DNA from: Syncephalastrum monosporum B8922
Lineage: Eukaryota; Mucoromycota; Mucoromycetes; Mucorales; Syncephalastraceae
DNA: 64,000 nucleotides
Assembly (NCBI GenBank): GCA_000697355.1
Contig: JNEN01000882.1
Coordinates: 186,001 to 250,000, forward strand
Direction: 5' to 3'
Each line of letters starts with the position of its first letter. The stretch's first letter is position 1. The translations under genes and the position numbers were made by a program. Below are positions 54,712-64,000 of this stretch, in pieces. Under the pieces are notes generated by a model. It was given only the letters and a program-made list of their open reading frames with translations, made no database searches and was not told where the DNA came from.

Positions 54712-55606
54712 TTACTCTGAAAGCTCCAGCTTCTTGCCTTGGATTACTCTAGAAAAGGGAATCACTATGAGATCATGCCGCTAAAAATTTCTCCGACACG
54801 ATGACTTTTCGTGTCTCTACCATGATACATACTTTTGGTAATACACATAGAAAAAGTCACTGTATAGCGCCGTCTGGATCAGCCCAGCAACCCACGCGAT
54901 CCAGTCCGTGTGTCCTTCCGTTATATACCGGTACACCCAATTGAAGAGATACAGGGTCCGATACGCGCCCAGCGCAAACAAATAGTGCGTCGTAATCGTC
55001 TCTGCCTCGCCCGTTTGCTGCAACATGTACAGCTGTGGCATGATGGCTGCCGACTCGAGCCATATGGAGAACGACCAAAGCACCTTGATGGGAGTCCATA
55101 TGTTAATAGTGTGTATGTTATGTCATATCATAGCACGTTTTTACTCACCTCAATCGGGGTATAGTTGTAGGAAAATATGGCACCGAGCACAGCTGAGACA
55201 ATTATCAAGAATTCGAAGCGAAAGCTATCCAATGACGGGTCGTAGGTTGCCCTGAATTTCATGCGCATCAAGTACAAGATATAGATACTCGATACAATGA
55301 AGAACACTTTCATGCATGTGTTGTACACCGACACAAAATGGGTAAAAAGATCGAGGTACCGTGTCACGAATACAATTGCATATAAAAGTTGGGACTTGAA
55401 TGAAATACCTATAGGTTTTCCGGTACATCGTTAGAGAAAGGTAGCACAAAGTACATGAGAGAGTGGGGCAGTCCCAGCTCTTATGACTGATGGGGCTCTC
55501 AGGAAGCCTACATACCGACGCATGACCGCGTGCTTTGAATTTTGGCAAGTAGAATGAAAATGGATGCCAGGTGCATCAAATCTGCCACGAGTCGAAATAT
55601 ATTCAT
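54712..55606 (-). CDS. ERD2: ER lumen protein-retaining receptor ERD2 (KDEL receptor)
   Basis: Four exons (55606-55516, 55408-55149, 55083-54833, 54748-54712), 212 residues, the family length. It starts [20 protein letters not shown], the near-invariant ERD2 start, then [61 protein letters not shown] and [15 protein letters not shown] at the C terminus. The last exon was placed by this end: the donor GTATGT after CAAAA, not the longer readthrough YVSW. Seven membrane helices of the SWEET/PQ-loop-like fold are expected. The receptor returns H/KDEL proteins from Golgi to ER. The C-terminal cytosolic tail KKLELSE carries the Lys residues used for COPI sorting in relatives. Confidence 0.97.
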
Positions 55607-55872
55607 GGTTGACGTAGAAAAGTAATGAAGAGAAGAAAGAAAACAAAAAGAGGAGGAGGAAAGGAACAGAGACAAGACTAAAGAACACAAAAAAAAATTC
55701 AGGGAGGCATTGCCAAAGCATGACATTGAAAACGAGAGGTGATCCTATCCATTCAGCAAGTTTTGGCAAATTTCTATTGGCTATCATAACCACGGTTGAT
55801 GCAGGGGGTAAAAACAGATGGGCTGTATATTTACAATAGACTTTGAGTTGCTTCTTTCCGCAATGACAGTTG

Positions 55873-57977
55873 CTACGCCGTGCCCAAGACGCCCAGAAAG
55901 ATGCTACCGACAAGAACAAAGCCAACCAGGACTGTTGTTCCCTTGATGATGTTTTGTGCCACTCTCTGGGACCGTGTGCTCCGTGTCGAGACAGAAGGCT
56001 GCCAGCAGTGCACCAACTGTTCGAGCGCATACTGCCCGTCGAGCTGAAATACAGGGAGGATGTTAAGGATAGCAAGTGCCAGCGTGAAGGATGAAATATA
56101 TCTAAATAAAGCATGAGGCATTCGACTGCAAATAGGTCTCGCTTCTCTACTTACTGTAGGAGCAACTCAGACATGTGCGGTAAGGATACGGGAAGGAAAC
56201 GAAAACGCGGCCTCAATAACCCTACTTTCACTACCAACAAGGTCACACTCATTTAGTACAATATAAAAGGCTAGGTGCCGTGCCATCGACTTACCACTCT
56301 CCCAGATATCGACCAGTTCTCCCTCAAAGATAAACATCTTGTCTTCTTCCAAGACAGGATACCAGGGCGGCATGCGTACGTGAAGACGCACAATTTGCCC
56401 AGCTTCTGAAGGGGTATAAGGCATCACGCAACGTTGGTCTGCTTGCAAGCAGTCTGTATCCCTGTTGCACCGCTGCCGCTCTGGTGAGAGCAAGATGTTT
56501 GTTGTTGTGAGACAGGACTTGAATGAAGAAGACTAGCAGCGCGAGTTAGTTCGATGGAGTCAAGTTGAAGGGCTCCCAGATAAGCACTACCTGCACATCA
56601 AAGTTGGTAAAACAGCTTATCGTAGCATTGGATGCTTTGCCAAAGGGAAATTCATCGTCGATCTCGCAGCACGCTAGGTCTAGGCTTGCTCCTTTAGTCA
56701 TTCTATCATGGGGCCTTCCGTCAAGCGATGCTTCACTGTACCTTCTGTTACCGACGTGACAGGTGCGCAGAATCCAGCCTCGGGAATATGTTTACCGTCA
56801 CCTTCGAGCAGATACGCGTTCCAATCCAAGATGTTGCGTTGCAGGGGTATATCATCCAGTTGGTAAATGACGGAAGACGGATGCAAATGAACGGCCAACG
56901 GGGATTCGGGACGGACACTGACGACGCTCACACCGCCCTCACTTTCCAGCGACTGCCAGCCAGCAATCTCCAGGCAAGCTTTCAGACCGCCTGAGAGAAG
57001 AACAAGGGTGGCAAGATAGAGAATGACATTGTGCCATACTCCTGCGCAGATAATGCGTAACTGACTCTTGGGGCCAAGTAGCTGAAGAGACTGATCCGGG
57101 ATATTGACAAAGGCGCCAGGATAAATGTAATACACAAAGATACCAGCACTTTGAATGGGTACTCGTTCACTTTTGCCAGGTATATCAGCCCAGATACATA
57201 TAAGAAAGACAGGCGAGCAGTGGAAAAACGCACTTACCAGTAGGAAGCAATGGCATGTCCTGCTTCATGGATTATGCCGCAGAACAACAGAGCCAAAAGA
57301 TAGTAAGTGATATGTGACATGGGTAGTGTGACGCCAGGGATCTTGGGGGGAACACTTGGTGAGCTACAGCCGTATCAGAGCGTAACCATGACGAGAAACG
57401 TTACCATAGGTAAGAAGACCTGCTCATTACTGCGCGTGTTGGTATCGTCGAGCGAGCGTTTGATGTGTGCTACTGTGGAAGCGGATGATGCTGTTGGTAG
57501 ACGAAATAAGGCGGATAGGACATGGCCGGCTGCATAGACAATGACGCCCAAGCTGAAAACCATGAGCAGTAAGCCCCCGATGGCTCCGAGAGAGAACCAA
57601 AAATGCCAGAAGCGAGGACACGCATCGGCAAGACGACTAAAGCCGCGGTTGAGACGTTGCGTGGTGTAGCGCACTCGCCACCATTTGATATTCCATTCAT
57701 CTGGATCTATTATTTTGCGGGCAGGGGCAGTGTCTTCAGCTCCACTCTCTGTGTCGGTCGTGAAGGAGGGCAGAATGGTGCCAGAAGACCTCCGTCGCTG
57801 TTTGCTATTCCAGACAGGCTAGCGATGCCAAAAGGTTCTGTGAGGCTGCCGCATTCTCAAAAAGGACCTGGCTAGTCAACTTACGCGCTTCGAAGAGTAA
57901 GCCTTGAGGGCAAAGACAATCGCATAAATGATTGCCCAGAAAGTGGCGAACTGCCATGCAAGGCTCAAAAAGTCCAT
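55873..57977 (-). CDS. MBTPS2: Site-2 protease (M50, MBTPS2-type)
   Basis: Eight exons: 57977-57885, 57818-57405, 57341-57238, 57169-56742, 56679-56591, 56532-56295, 56221-56155, 56101-55873; 553 residues. Starts with a membrane segment (FWAIIYAIVFALKA). The zinc motif GIIHEAGHAIAS gives H194, E195 and H198, and the third ligand is in NILPVFQLDG (D499), the signature of M50 metalloproteases. GAFVNIPDQSLQLLGPKSQL and CAGVWHN between them match human S2P. A Cys-rich loop (ISCFTNFDVQ, CNRDTDCLQADQRCV) precedes RFLPVSLPHMSELL. The enzyme cuts transmembrane segments, typically SREBP/ATF6-type transcription factors, after site-1 cleavage. It follows ERD2 on the same strand; a start at a nearer ATG (57977) was chosen because it begins the membrane helix. 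Confidence 0.95.
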
Positions 57978-58133
57978 GACAAGGAACAGGACATGTGTGC
58001 ACCACGGCCTCAGGGTCCGCCACCCGCCTTCTATTCTCCATTTTCTATTTCCTGCCCCTTTTTTTTTTTTTCTTTGTTAAAGCCAGACACTATCATTTAT
58101 TTACTTATTTTCTTTCTTTTTTTTGAAAGACGA

Positions 58134-59267
58134 CTACTTTTTATCTAAAGTTGTGGAAGCTGCAGAATCCATAGACGAGCAGCCACTGTCTTTTCGCATC
58201 CGTTGCCTGAAAGCAAGCTCCTGACGAGCGTATTCGATTTCCTTGTCACGCGCCGTCAAAAGGTGTGCGGTGTCGGTGGCGGTACAGGCCAGTGCGCCGA
58301 CCGCCGCCAGCAACCGACCCGTCGTGACACGAATGAATCGGTCGTACCAGCTTGCAAAGAAAGGAATCGCTTGGACCAAACCTTTTTTTTTTTTTTTTTT
58401 TTTGAGTTCTTTTTTTGTCGTCGTGTTATATTGCATGGTAAAAAAGGAAAACGAAAATCTTACCATTCGCAGTCCAGTGTTCTTCATGATGCTTCACCTT
58501 GACCATATTTGAGCCAGGCCAGACCTGTTCAAAGTGAAGGGTCACGACCACCGGCAGGGAAATGAAGGGCGATGTAAAAAGAAATTGAGGTAGGACGCGG
58601 GGTATAAGCGATTGAGTGAGGTGCACCGTGCAAGTGTTGCCGCCATCAAAGCAAACATTGGTGACCGTGGGCGGACTGCGATTGAGGGCCTTCCAAACCA
58701 AAAGTATCCTAGAGCCCGATGGAAGTAAAAAGCGAAAAGGCAAAATATAAACTAAATACACCCGCGTCTGCGCAGTATTATTATTGCATATGATATACCT
58801 TCGGATGTTTTCCGTCCCCTCTGTGCTGATCAGTGGGGAAGTATACTTGGCGTCTTCAAAATAAAAATGTTCCAAGACTCGTTGTTGCCGATCCAGGTTG
58901 AAAGAAAATAGATTACACGCAATGTCTATCGAAAATAATACAGTTCAAGATAGCATCCTTGCATGCATCAGCAAAGAAAAAAGAAATCAAGGTTGAGCCT
59001 GTAAAGTGAAAGAGTCGTACACTGGATAATCTCGTCATATGGATCAAGTGGCGCGGGCAACAAAGCAACTGCAGTCGATGCAGAAGTGGATGCCACGCTT
59101 GCTGTGGACGATGACGGTACGAGGAGCGGCTGCGGTCGCGGCGGTAGTTGTGGAAATAAATCAACAAATGGTCCCTTTATCGTCTGCGTCTTCATCTTGA
59201 TCGGTGCTGTCGCTGTCGCTGTCGCTGTCGTTGTCGTTGTCGTTGTCGTGGCAGTGACAGTGGCCAT
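58134..59267 (-). CDS. SigF-like NTF2-like domain protein
   Basis: Four exons (59267-59021, 58925-58799, 58708-58464, 58381-58134), 288 residues. The first ~25 residues are Thr/Ala runs from ACG/ACA and GCG repeats. The domain starts DPYDEIIQYIACNLFSFNLD and continues EVLEHFYFEDAKYTSPL-like sequence, VNLTQSL-type strand, FISLPVVVTLHFEQVWPGS and VKHHEEHW, followed by the helical PFFASWYDRFIRVTTGRLL. This order fits the fungal SigF-like NTF2-like domain family as I recall it; no enzymatic residues are diagnostic and no function is established. The fourth exon's acceptor follows a long T tract, minus-strand A run. The protein is probably soluble. Confidence 0.7.
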
Positions 59268-59847
59268 TATGTAGGTGCAGCCGGAAAAGAAATCGAAAAA
59301 AGAAAAAGGAGAAAGAGAGAAAGACAGAGAGAAAGACAAGTGCAAAAGCGTGTGCAACCTTTGGAGTATAATCGTCCAAGATTGGAAAGGTACCAATTCG
59401 AGTCTTTTGCCTGTGGCTACACTTTACTGCATCTGTTTGTTGTTGGATTGCACGGACGCAGAAAGAGAAGATAATGGAGGCCGAGCGGACGTACCTTACA
59501 CCCCCTGTTTTTCCCTTCTACTCGTAGGGGCAAGGACACATTAGGGATGAATATCGCATATCACATAGTAATGATAAAAGGCGGATGTAGTTGGCAGGGA
59601 CAGAAACACCGGGATTAAAGTGCCCGGGGAACGGAATGTGTGCGTCTGTTATGTGCGCTTGTGTGGGTGCGTGTTGATTTGCATTGGCCTGTGACCTGCG
59701 ATTTCCTCACTCTTGCCGGCCCTCTCTCTTTCCCTCTCTTTCTCTCTTTCTCAGTTTCCCCTCTTTCCGTCTGTCTCTCGTCGTGGGGGTGCCTCGTCGC
59801 TCTTTCTTTACACCCTCTCTTGCTTCTCCCTTGGTTCATGGACAACA
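59268..59847. other. Divergent promoter region with GT/CT-rich leader
   Basis: 580 bases between two starts. CTCTTTCCCTCTC and CTTTC-rich stretches (59715-59830) precede the plus-strand gene and look like its pyrimidine-rich leader. No gene seen. Confidence 0.5.
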
Positions 59848-61563
59848 ATGGCAAAAGAGAATACGCAGCCCAAAGCTGTTAATATTATCAGGCCCTCTCA
59901 GACCTTGTCTGTCAAACGGCCACCGTCGACCCTTTCGCGGTCCAGCCGCTCGTCTGCAGCATCGGCCTCATCCGGCCCGCCTGCATCTGCCCGATACCAC
60001 ATGACCTCGTCTGCATCCACGCAAGCCATACCCGCCAACGAGCCTCGTAAACCGAGAGTCGCTTCCTCTGCCAAGATCGCCTTTGACCAACCCACGACCC
60101 ACCACAAGCTCAACATTTACCATCCTCCTCAGCATCGTTCTTCGCTACCTCCCCACCGAGCCCTGGATGCCCACGATCCTTACCGTCAACCACAACAAAC
60201 ACAGTCCCCGCCTTCGTACGAGCTTTATAAGCCCGGCGCACCTCCCAGCAGGCCCAAGCTGCCTCAATCCAGCGCATCGACGACGTCGCTCTCTCGTTCC
60301 ATGACCACGCCCGGTGCTATCTCCTCACGCGCTTCGTCCACCACATCCACCAACGTCTCCTCCTCTTCCGCCGCATCCTATGCACGCCACCCCCCTCCCT
60401 CCGTCCTGTCACAGGGCCCTACGCCTCCCACCTCCCATTCTGCTACAGCAAAACCACTCGCACCACGCTCCAGTCCGCGCAAATTTTACACGGCCTCGCA
60501 TATTGATCGACCCGAACCCGAGCTTTTGGAATCAGGCCAGAAATTGGCCGAAGCGAGTATCGCCGGTCTTGCCGAATTTGGTCACGCTAATAGATTCGAT
60601 GACGACTATGACGCCAACGATAGCGACAACGACCACGACCACGACCATCGTGACGATCAAGACCTTGAGGAGGATCCTCGTTTCTCAGCGGACGACTCGT
60701 ACGACGAAGCCGATCGTGATTTAGACGGGTCTGAAGAGGAGGACGAGGAGGACGAGGAGGACGACATGGTGAGCGAAGCCAGGGTGAATCGAAAGGTATG
60801 GAGTCCATCTCTTATTATTCTACTGTAGCGTGTGTGGAAGAGAGCGAAAGAAAGGGAGTGACTCATTTACAATGGCTGCAACAGATTGCAGACCTGGAGA
60901 TATCCAACCGATCCCTGCTGGCCGTGAATGAAATGCTTGAAATCACCGTGCGCAAGCAAGCCTCGCAGGTCGCCCAGCTGAAAAAGCAAATCACCCAAAA
61001 TGGCGATACACCCATACTAGCTCTGCCGACTCCTAACCAAGAGGTAAAAAGAAGAAAAAAAAGAAAATCAAAAGTGGAAAACAGGGCCATTCTATCTTCA
61101 TGATGAGCTGATGAGGGAACGTGGCTGTCAGGCGACTGAATCCTCGACGGAAGAAGACTGGGAGCAAGATGAGCTCTTTTCTCGGATACGCAAACTGACC
61201 GAAACAATGATCGCCCAGGGGGAAGCATCCCTCAAATTCGAATTCAAGAACCTGGGGCGTGTGATTTCAAACTATCACTCGGACGATGACGATGAGGAAG
61301 CCATTGAAAACGAGGGTGATAGTGGAGAAGAGCCAAAGGATAAAGGTATGGAAGGAGGCGTGTACTTGATCCAGGCAAGCGAGTGCTGATTTGTCTGGAA
61401 AGAGCAACCGGAAGCAGCAGGCCTGGCCAGTCATCAGGATGACCCACCACGCCGTAGATCGCTAGTACAGGAGGATATAAGTGGTAGCAGATCTAGCTCG
61501 CCACGGCGCCGCGCTCCCCATGCTGGATCTACAACACGACAGCCACGCGGTAGCCGCAGCTAA
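59848..61563 (+). CDS. Disordered Ser/Pro-rich, acidic protein with short coiled coil, unknown
   Basis: Four exons (59848-60795, 60885-61043, 61132-61345, 61403-61563), 493 residues, phases close. The first ~230 residues are Ser/Pro/Thr-rich with little structure. An acidic block with D/E and H runs follows (~250-310), then a short helical coiled coil encoded by exon 2 (ISNRSLLAVNEMLEITVRKQ), a further acidic region and a C-terminal SRRS-like basic tail. No family recognised. The coiled-coil core and acidic blocks suggest a scaffold or nuclear adaptor, which is speculation. The ATG at 59848 gives MAKENTQP and is the one in frame. Confidence 0.65.
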
Positions 61564-61906
61564 TCGCCCTTTTTAAATTTGCATACAACATTTATATAAG
61601 ATAAACCTATTAGTACTCAACCATGGATACAATTCATCAGGCTGGCCGTGCGTGATGTGTACGATGGAGAACCGGTTAGGCAATGTAAAGCCTGCTTTGA
61701 TCGAGTTTATCGTATTCGGCAATTTTATATGGGTGTAACGCAAATAAGCAACTCAACGATCCCATGACACCTACTGTATTAAAGGGCAATGGGCGTCTGT
61801 ATACTAGAAATTTAGGGAGCATGATAGCTGAACGCGATTTTTTTTTATTTCTCTTTTTGACCAGCGCACAGACGCGTCCGTCTCTTCCTTGCTTCTGCGG
61901 CCATAT
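61564..61906. other. Intergenic or missing first exon
   Basis: 343 bases in which the true first exon of the next gene may lie; a splice acceptor (TTTTTGACCAG) sits at about 61855-61864 and the frame continues through it to the ATG at 61907. Confidence 0.4.
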
Positions 61907-63961
61907 ATGGAGAGCGATCCTAAACGAAAAATCGACGATGTGCAGGACCTTTGGGAGCAGGAGGCTGCTGCGGTCCCAGTGCGACGGTAGGCGGCTGTTG
62001 TGTGATTCGGGCTCTGTCCTGTCTTGACTTTGGACCTTTTGCACACAGGAATGAACCGCTGAACACTCATGCGCGCACGATCCAAGTCCTCGATGCGCAG
62101 CATGCCATGTTGAGGTAAGGACTCACTCCCAGCTCCAGCACACGAGCAACGCAAAAGAAGGGGAACAAAGCACTGACCTGGTTGCAAGTGACGCCCAGAA
62201 ACGACTCCAACAGAGACTGGACGGGTTGCAGAAAACGCTGGGCGAACTCGACAAGGAACTCAGCGATGAGAATTGCCTCGTCGATACAGAGAGCCTCGAG
62301 GTACGGACCATATCAGTTCCAGTTCAAACTGATCGCTCATTTCGTACATAGTTCGACAACTCTTTGCTCAAGTTGCAAGAATCCGCCGCTTCTTTCATCA
62401 ACGCAGAGCCAGTAAGGGAACAACAGCAAGACCAACCCACTCTGAAAGGCTGCCGGTCATCCATGGACGCCTTTCTCAAAATGGACAGCGACCTGACAAC
62501 TGCCGTGGATAAATATCGCGCACGATGGCTGGATACGTTTCTTCTCGAAGAGAACGAGGCACGTGGAGTCGAAGGCATGGCCATTAAAGCGTATCCTAAC
62601 TGATTTTTATGCAGGACGACCAGATTGAAAGGCTGGCTTTGAAGTAATGATTATATGGGTGTGTGGCAGACAGACAAAAAGTGAATGTTCACACGTCCCT
62701 TGTATAGATATCGGCGGTCTGAACTGAGGAAGATCAAGGAAGCTGCCAACCGATCAGGGCAAGAAGCCTACGTGAACAGCTTGCAGCGTGACTCGGATAA
62801 ACTCAAAGGACTTCCTCAGATACTCGCCATATTAAGGTAAAAACGTCGCCATACACCAGACACCGGATGGGGAATCGAAGCGCAGAGAAAATGACTCACA
62901 TTCAACCATGCAAAAGGTCATCGACAGAAACCTATGAGCGAGAACGGCACCAAATCGAAGAGGAGGAAAAAGAACTTCAGACGTCGATGATAGAGCCCTT
63001 GCTAGATCAAGCAGCCGAATCCCGGATACGTATGCCATTGCATATAAATTTGACCCAGGAAGAAGCACGGAGCATGCTGGAGCAAGCTGATAATCTCGAT
63101 GTGGTATTTCCTATAACATTATGGATCCAGGATGGCTCTCATTTTTTTTTTTTTTGCTCATGCCCTCTCTCTGTGTGTGAGAAGATATTCGACATACTGC
63201 TACGACAACGTGCTTGCCAGCAGCTCCTGGCCTATGCTTACGAGCTCGAAAGTGGTCAAAAGGATAACGACCAGTACGTTTTGCACGCGCTTGTTGGAGA
63301 AATCAAAGAGCGGCAGCTTGCACATGAGGAACGTATGGTGAGTATCGCAGAAACAGAAAGAATAGACTCGAGATGACCCCACGCTAACGCATATATCTGT
63401 TCCAAAGGCTGTGGGGTCTACGGCGTCCACACCAGATCGTGTTCAGAACGACCGTACCATCTCTCGTATCAATAAACTCTTTGACAGAGGTAAGTTGACA
63501 CATCTTCACAACTCGTCTATGGCTCACATGATGCCTTCTGCGAAGGCAATCCGAACATATTCTCTGTATCGCGGCGGCGCTCTTTTACGGATGGCTCCAT
63601 CTTGAACAAAGTCAATACTCTACTTCAATACGAAAAGCGATGGTTAGACACCTGGTCAGACAATTTTACCACGCGGCTGGACGCAGGCACGGCATTGTAA
63701 GACACACGCTCATGGACTCGCATAACAGCGGTGTGAGCTTCAACTGACTTGTTCTTAGACAAGAAGCAACGGACAAATTGAGAAACGCGCTCTACTGCGA
63801 TACGCGACCAGGCGAACCGCTTCAGCTCATGCCTTCGGTACGTCGCGCGTCGTTTGGCGACATGAGCAGCACTAATCATGCTATAGTCCTATATCGACCT
63901 CCAAAGACGCCTCAAGAATCGCGTTGATGAAATGCAGGAGACCGTTGTCGATCTGGAGAAA
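61907..63961 (+). CDS. Coiled-coil protein, unknown family, 3' truncated by window
   Basis: At least twelve exons from a minimal start at ATG 61907: 61907-61986, 62049-62114, 62189-62300, 62352-62558, 62615-62643, 62708-62836, 62917-63103, 63185-63337, 63408-63489, 63546-63696, 63759-63837, 63887-63961; 450 residues and continuing. It is almost all helical heptad-like sequence (for example RLDGLQKTLGELDKEL, DRNLYERE-type regions, ERERHQIEEEEKELQTSM), so a long coiled coil, of the kind found in cytoskeletal, spindle or vesicle-tether proteins. No domain is diagnostic. The exon 62352-62558 ends with GAG|GCACGT, a probable GC-AG donor; the alternative GT donors break phase. An upstream exon is likely because the frame stays open through a good acceptor. 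Confidence 0.6.
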
Positions 63962-64000
63962 GTAAGCTGGCCCAAAACGTCTTTTATATTCTAGCTTTCT

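Noticed and set aside
1..64000. CRISPR array, bacterial operon or prophage
   Set aside because: No regularly spaced repeats; genes are intron-rich eukaryotic genes.

Overview
The window is nuclear DNA from a fungus. Genes have many short spliceosomal introns (about 50-110 bases, GT-AG with two likely GC-AG cases). Proteins are clearly fungal or opisthokont: ERD2, DRG1/RBG1, NUP42, a PKA regulatory subunit, a fungal-type tRNA ligase domain, HTD2 and a SigF-type NTF2-like protein. The compact gene layout, T-rich acceptors and simple repeats suggest an early-diverging fungus, probably Mucoromycota/Mucorales; that placement is inference from style and remembered families, not from a database search.

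Layout. 0-9 kb: 3' part of an SBF-like/RCH1 (SLC10A7-type) transporter (+), an OTU deubiquitinase of the OTUD6B/OTU2 type (-), a PF10250-type O-fucosyltransferase (+) followed only 47 bp later by a RING-RING-LON protein (+). 9.6-22.8 kb: hexose transporter (+), mitochondrial HTD2 dehydratase (-), NUP42 nucleoporin (+), a large polyQ/coiled-coil/zinc-knuckle protein (+), a dual-specificity phosphatase (-) and a small disordered protein (-). 24.3-36.1 kb is dense: aldo-keto reductase, METTL23-like methyltransferase, tandem AAA ATPase (AFG2B/SPATA5L1-like), a PPxY protein and a stand-alone tRNA-ligase adenylyltransferase (all +), then a poly(A)-polymerase-like enzyme (-) and the GTPase DRG1 (+). 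36.1-39.7 kb has no gene but holds a near-perfect 120-bp inverted repeat with a tRNA-like B box, and two groups of GC-rich hairpins. 39.7-46.4 kb: DUF1479 protein (+), GH15 glycosidase (+), a glycosylated membrane protein (-). 46.4-51.1 kb is a gene desert with degenerate reading frames. 51.1-59.3 kb: a complete paralogue of the first transporter (+), PKA regulatory subunit (-), ERD2 (-), site-2 protease (-), SigF-like protein (-). 59.8-64 kb: a disordered acidic protein (+) and a coiled-coil protein cut by the window end (+).

Gene models were built by hand from splice sites, reading phase and family alignment from memory; phases close exactly in nearly every gene. Exceptions are one junction in the poly(A)-polymerase-like gene and one in the last coiled-coil gene. 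The most distinctive signals are extremely short exons (9, 10 and 20 nt) that carry or split active-site or core residues, a GC-AG intron whose removal adds a second zinc knuckle, an intron present in one transporter paralogue and absent from the other, a tRNA ligase reduced to its adenylyltransferase domain, and a PKA regulatory subunit with no visible docking/dimerisation domain. I see no operon-like new system; same-strand runs (24.3-31.6 kb; 53.3-59.3 kb) mix housekeeping functions without an obvious shared pathway.
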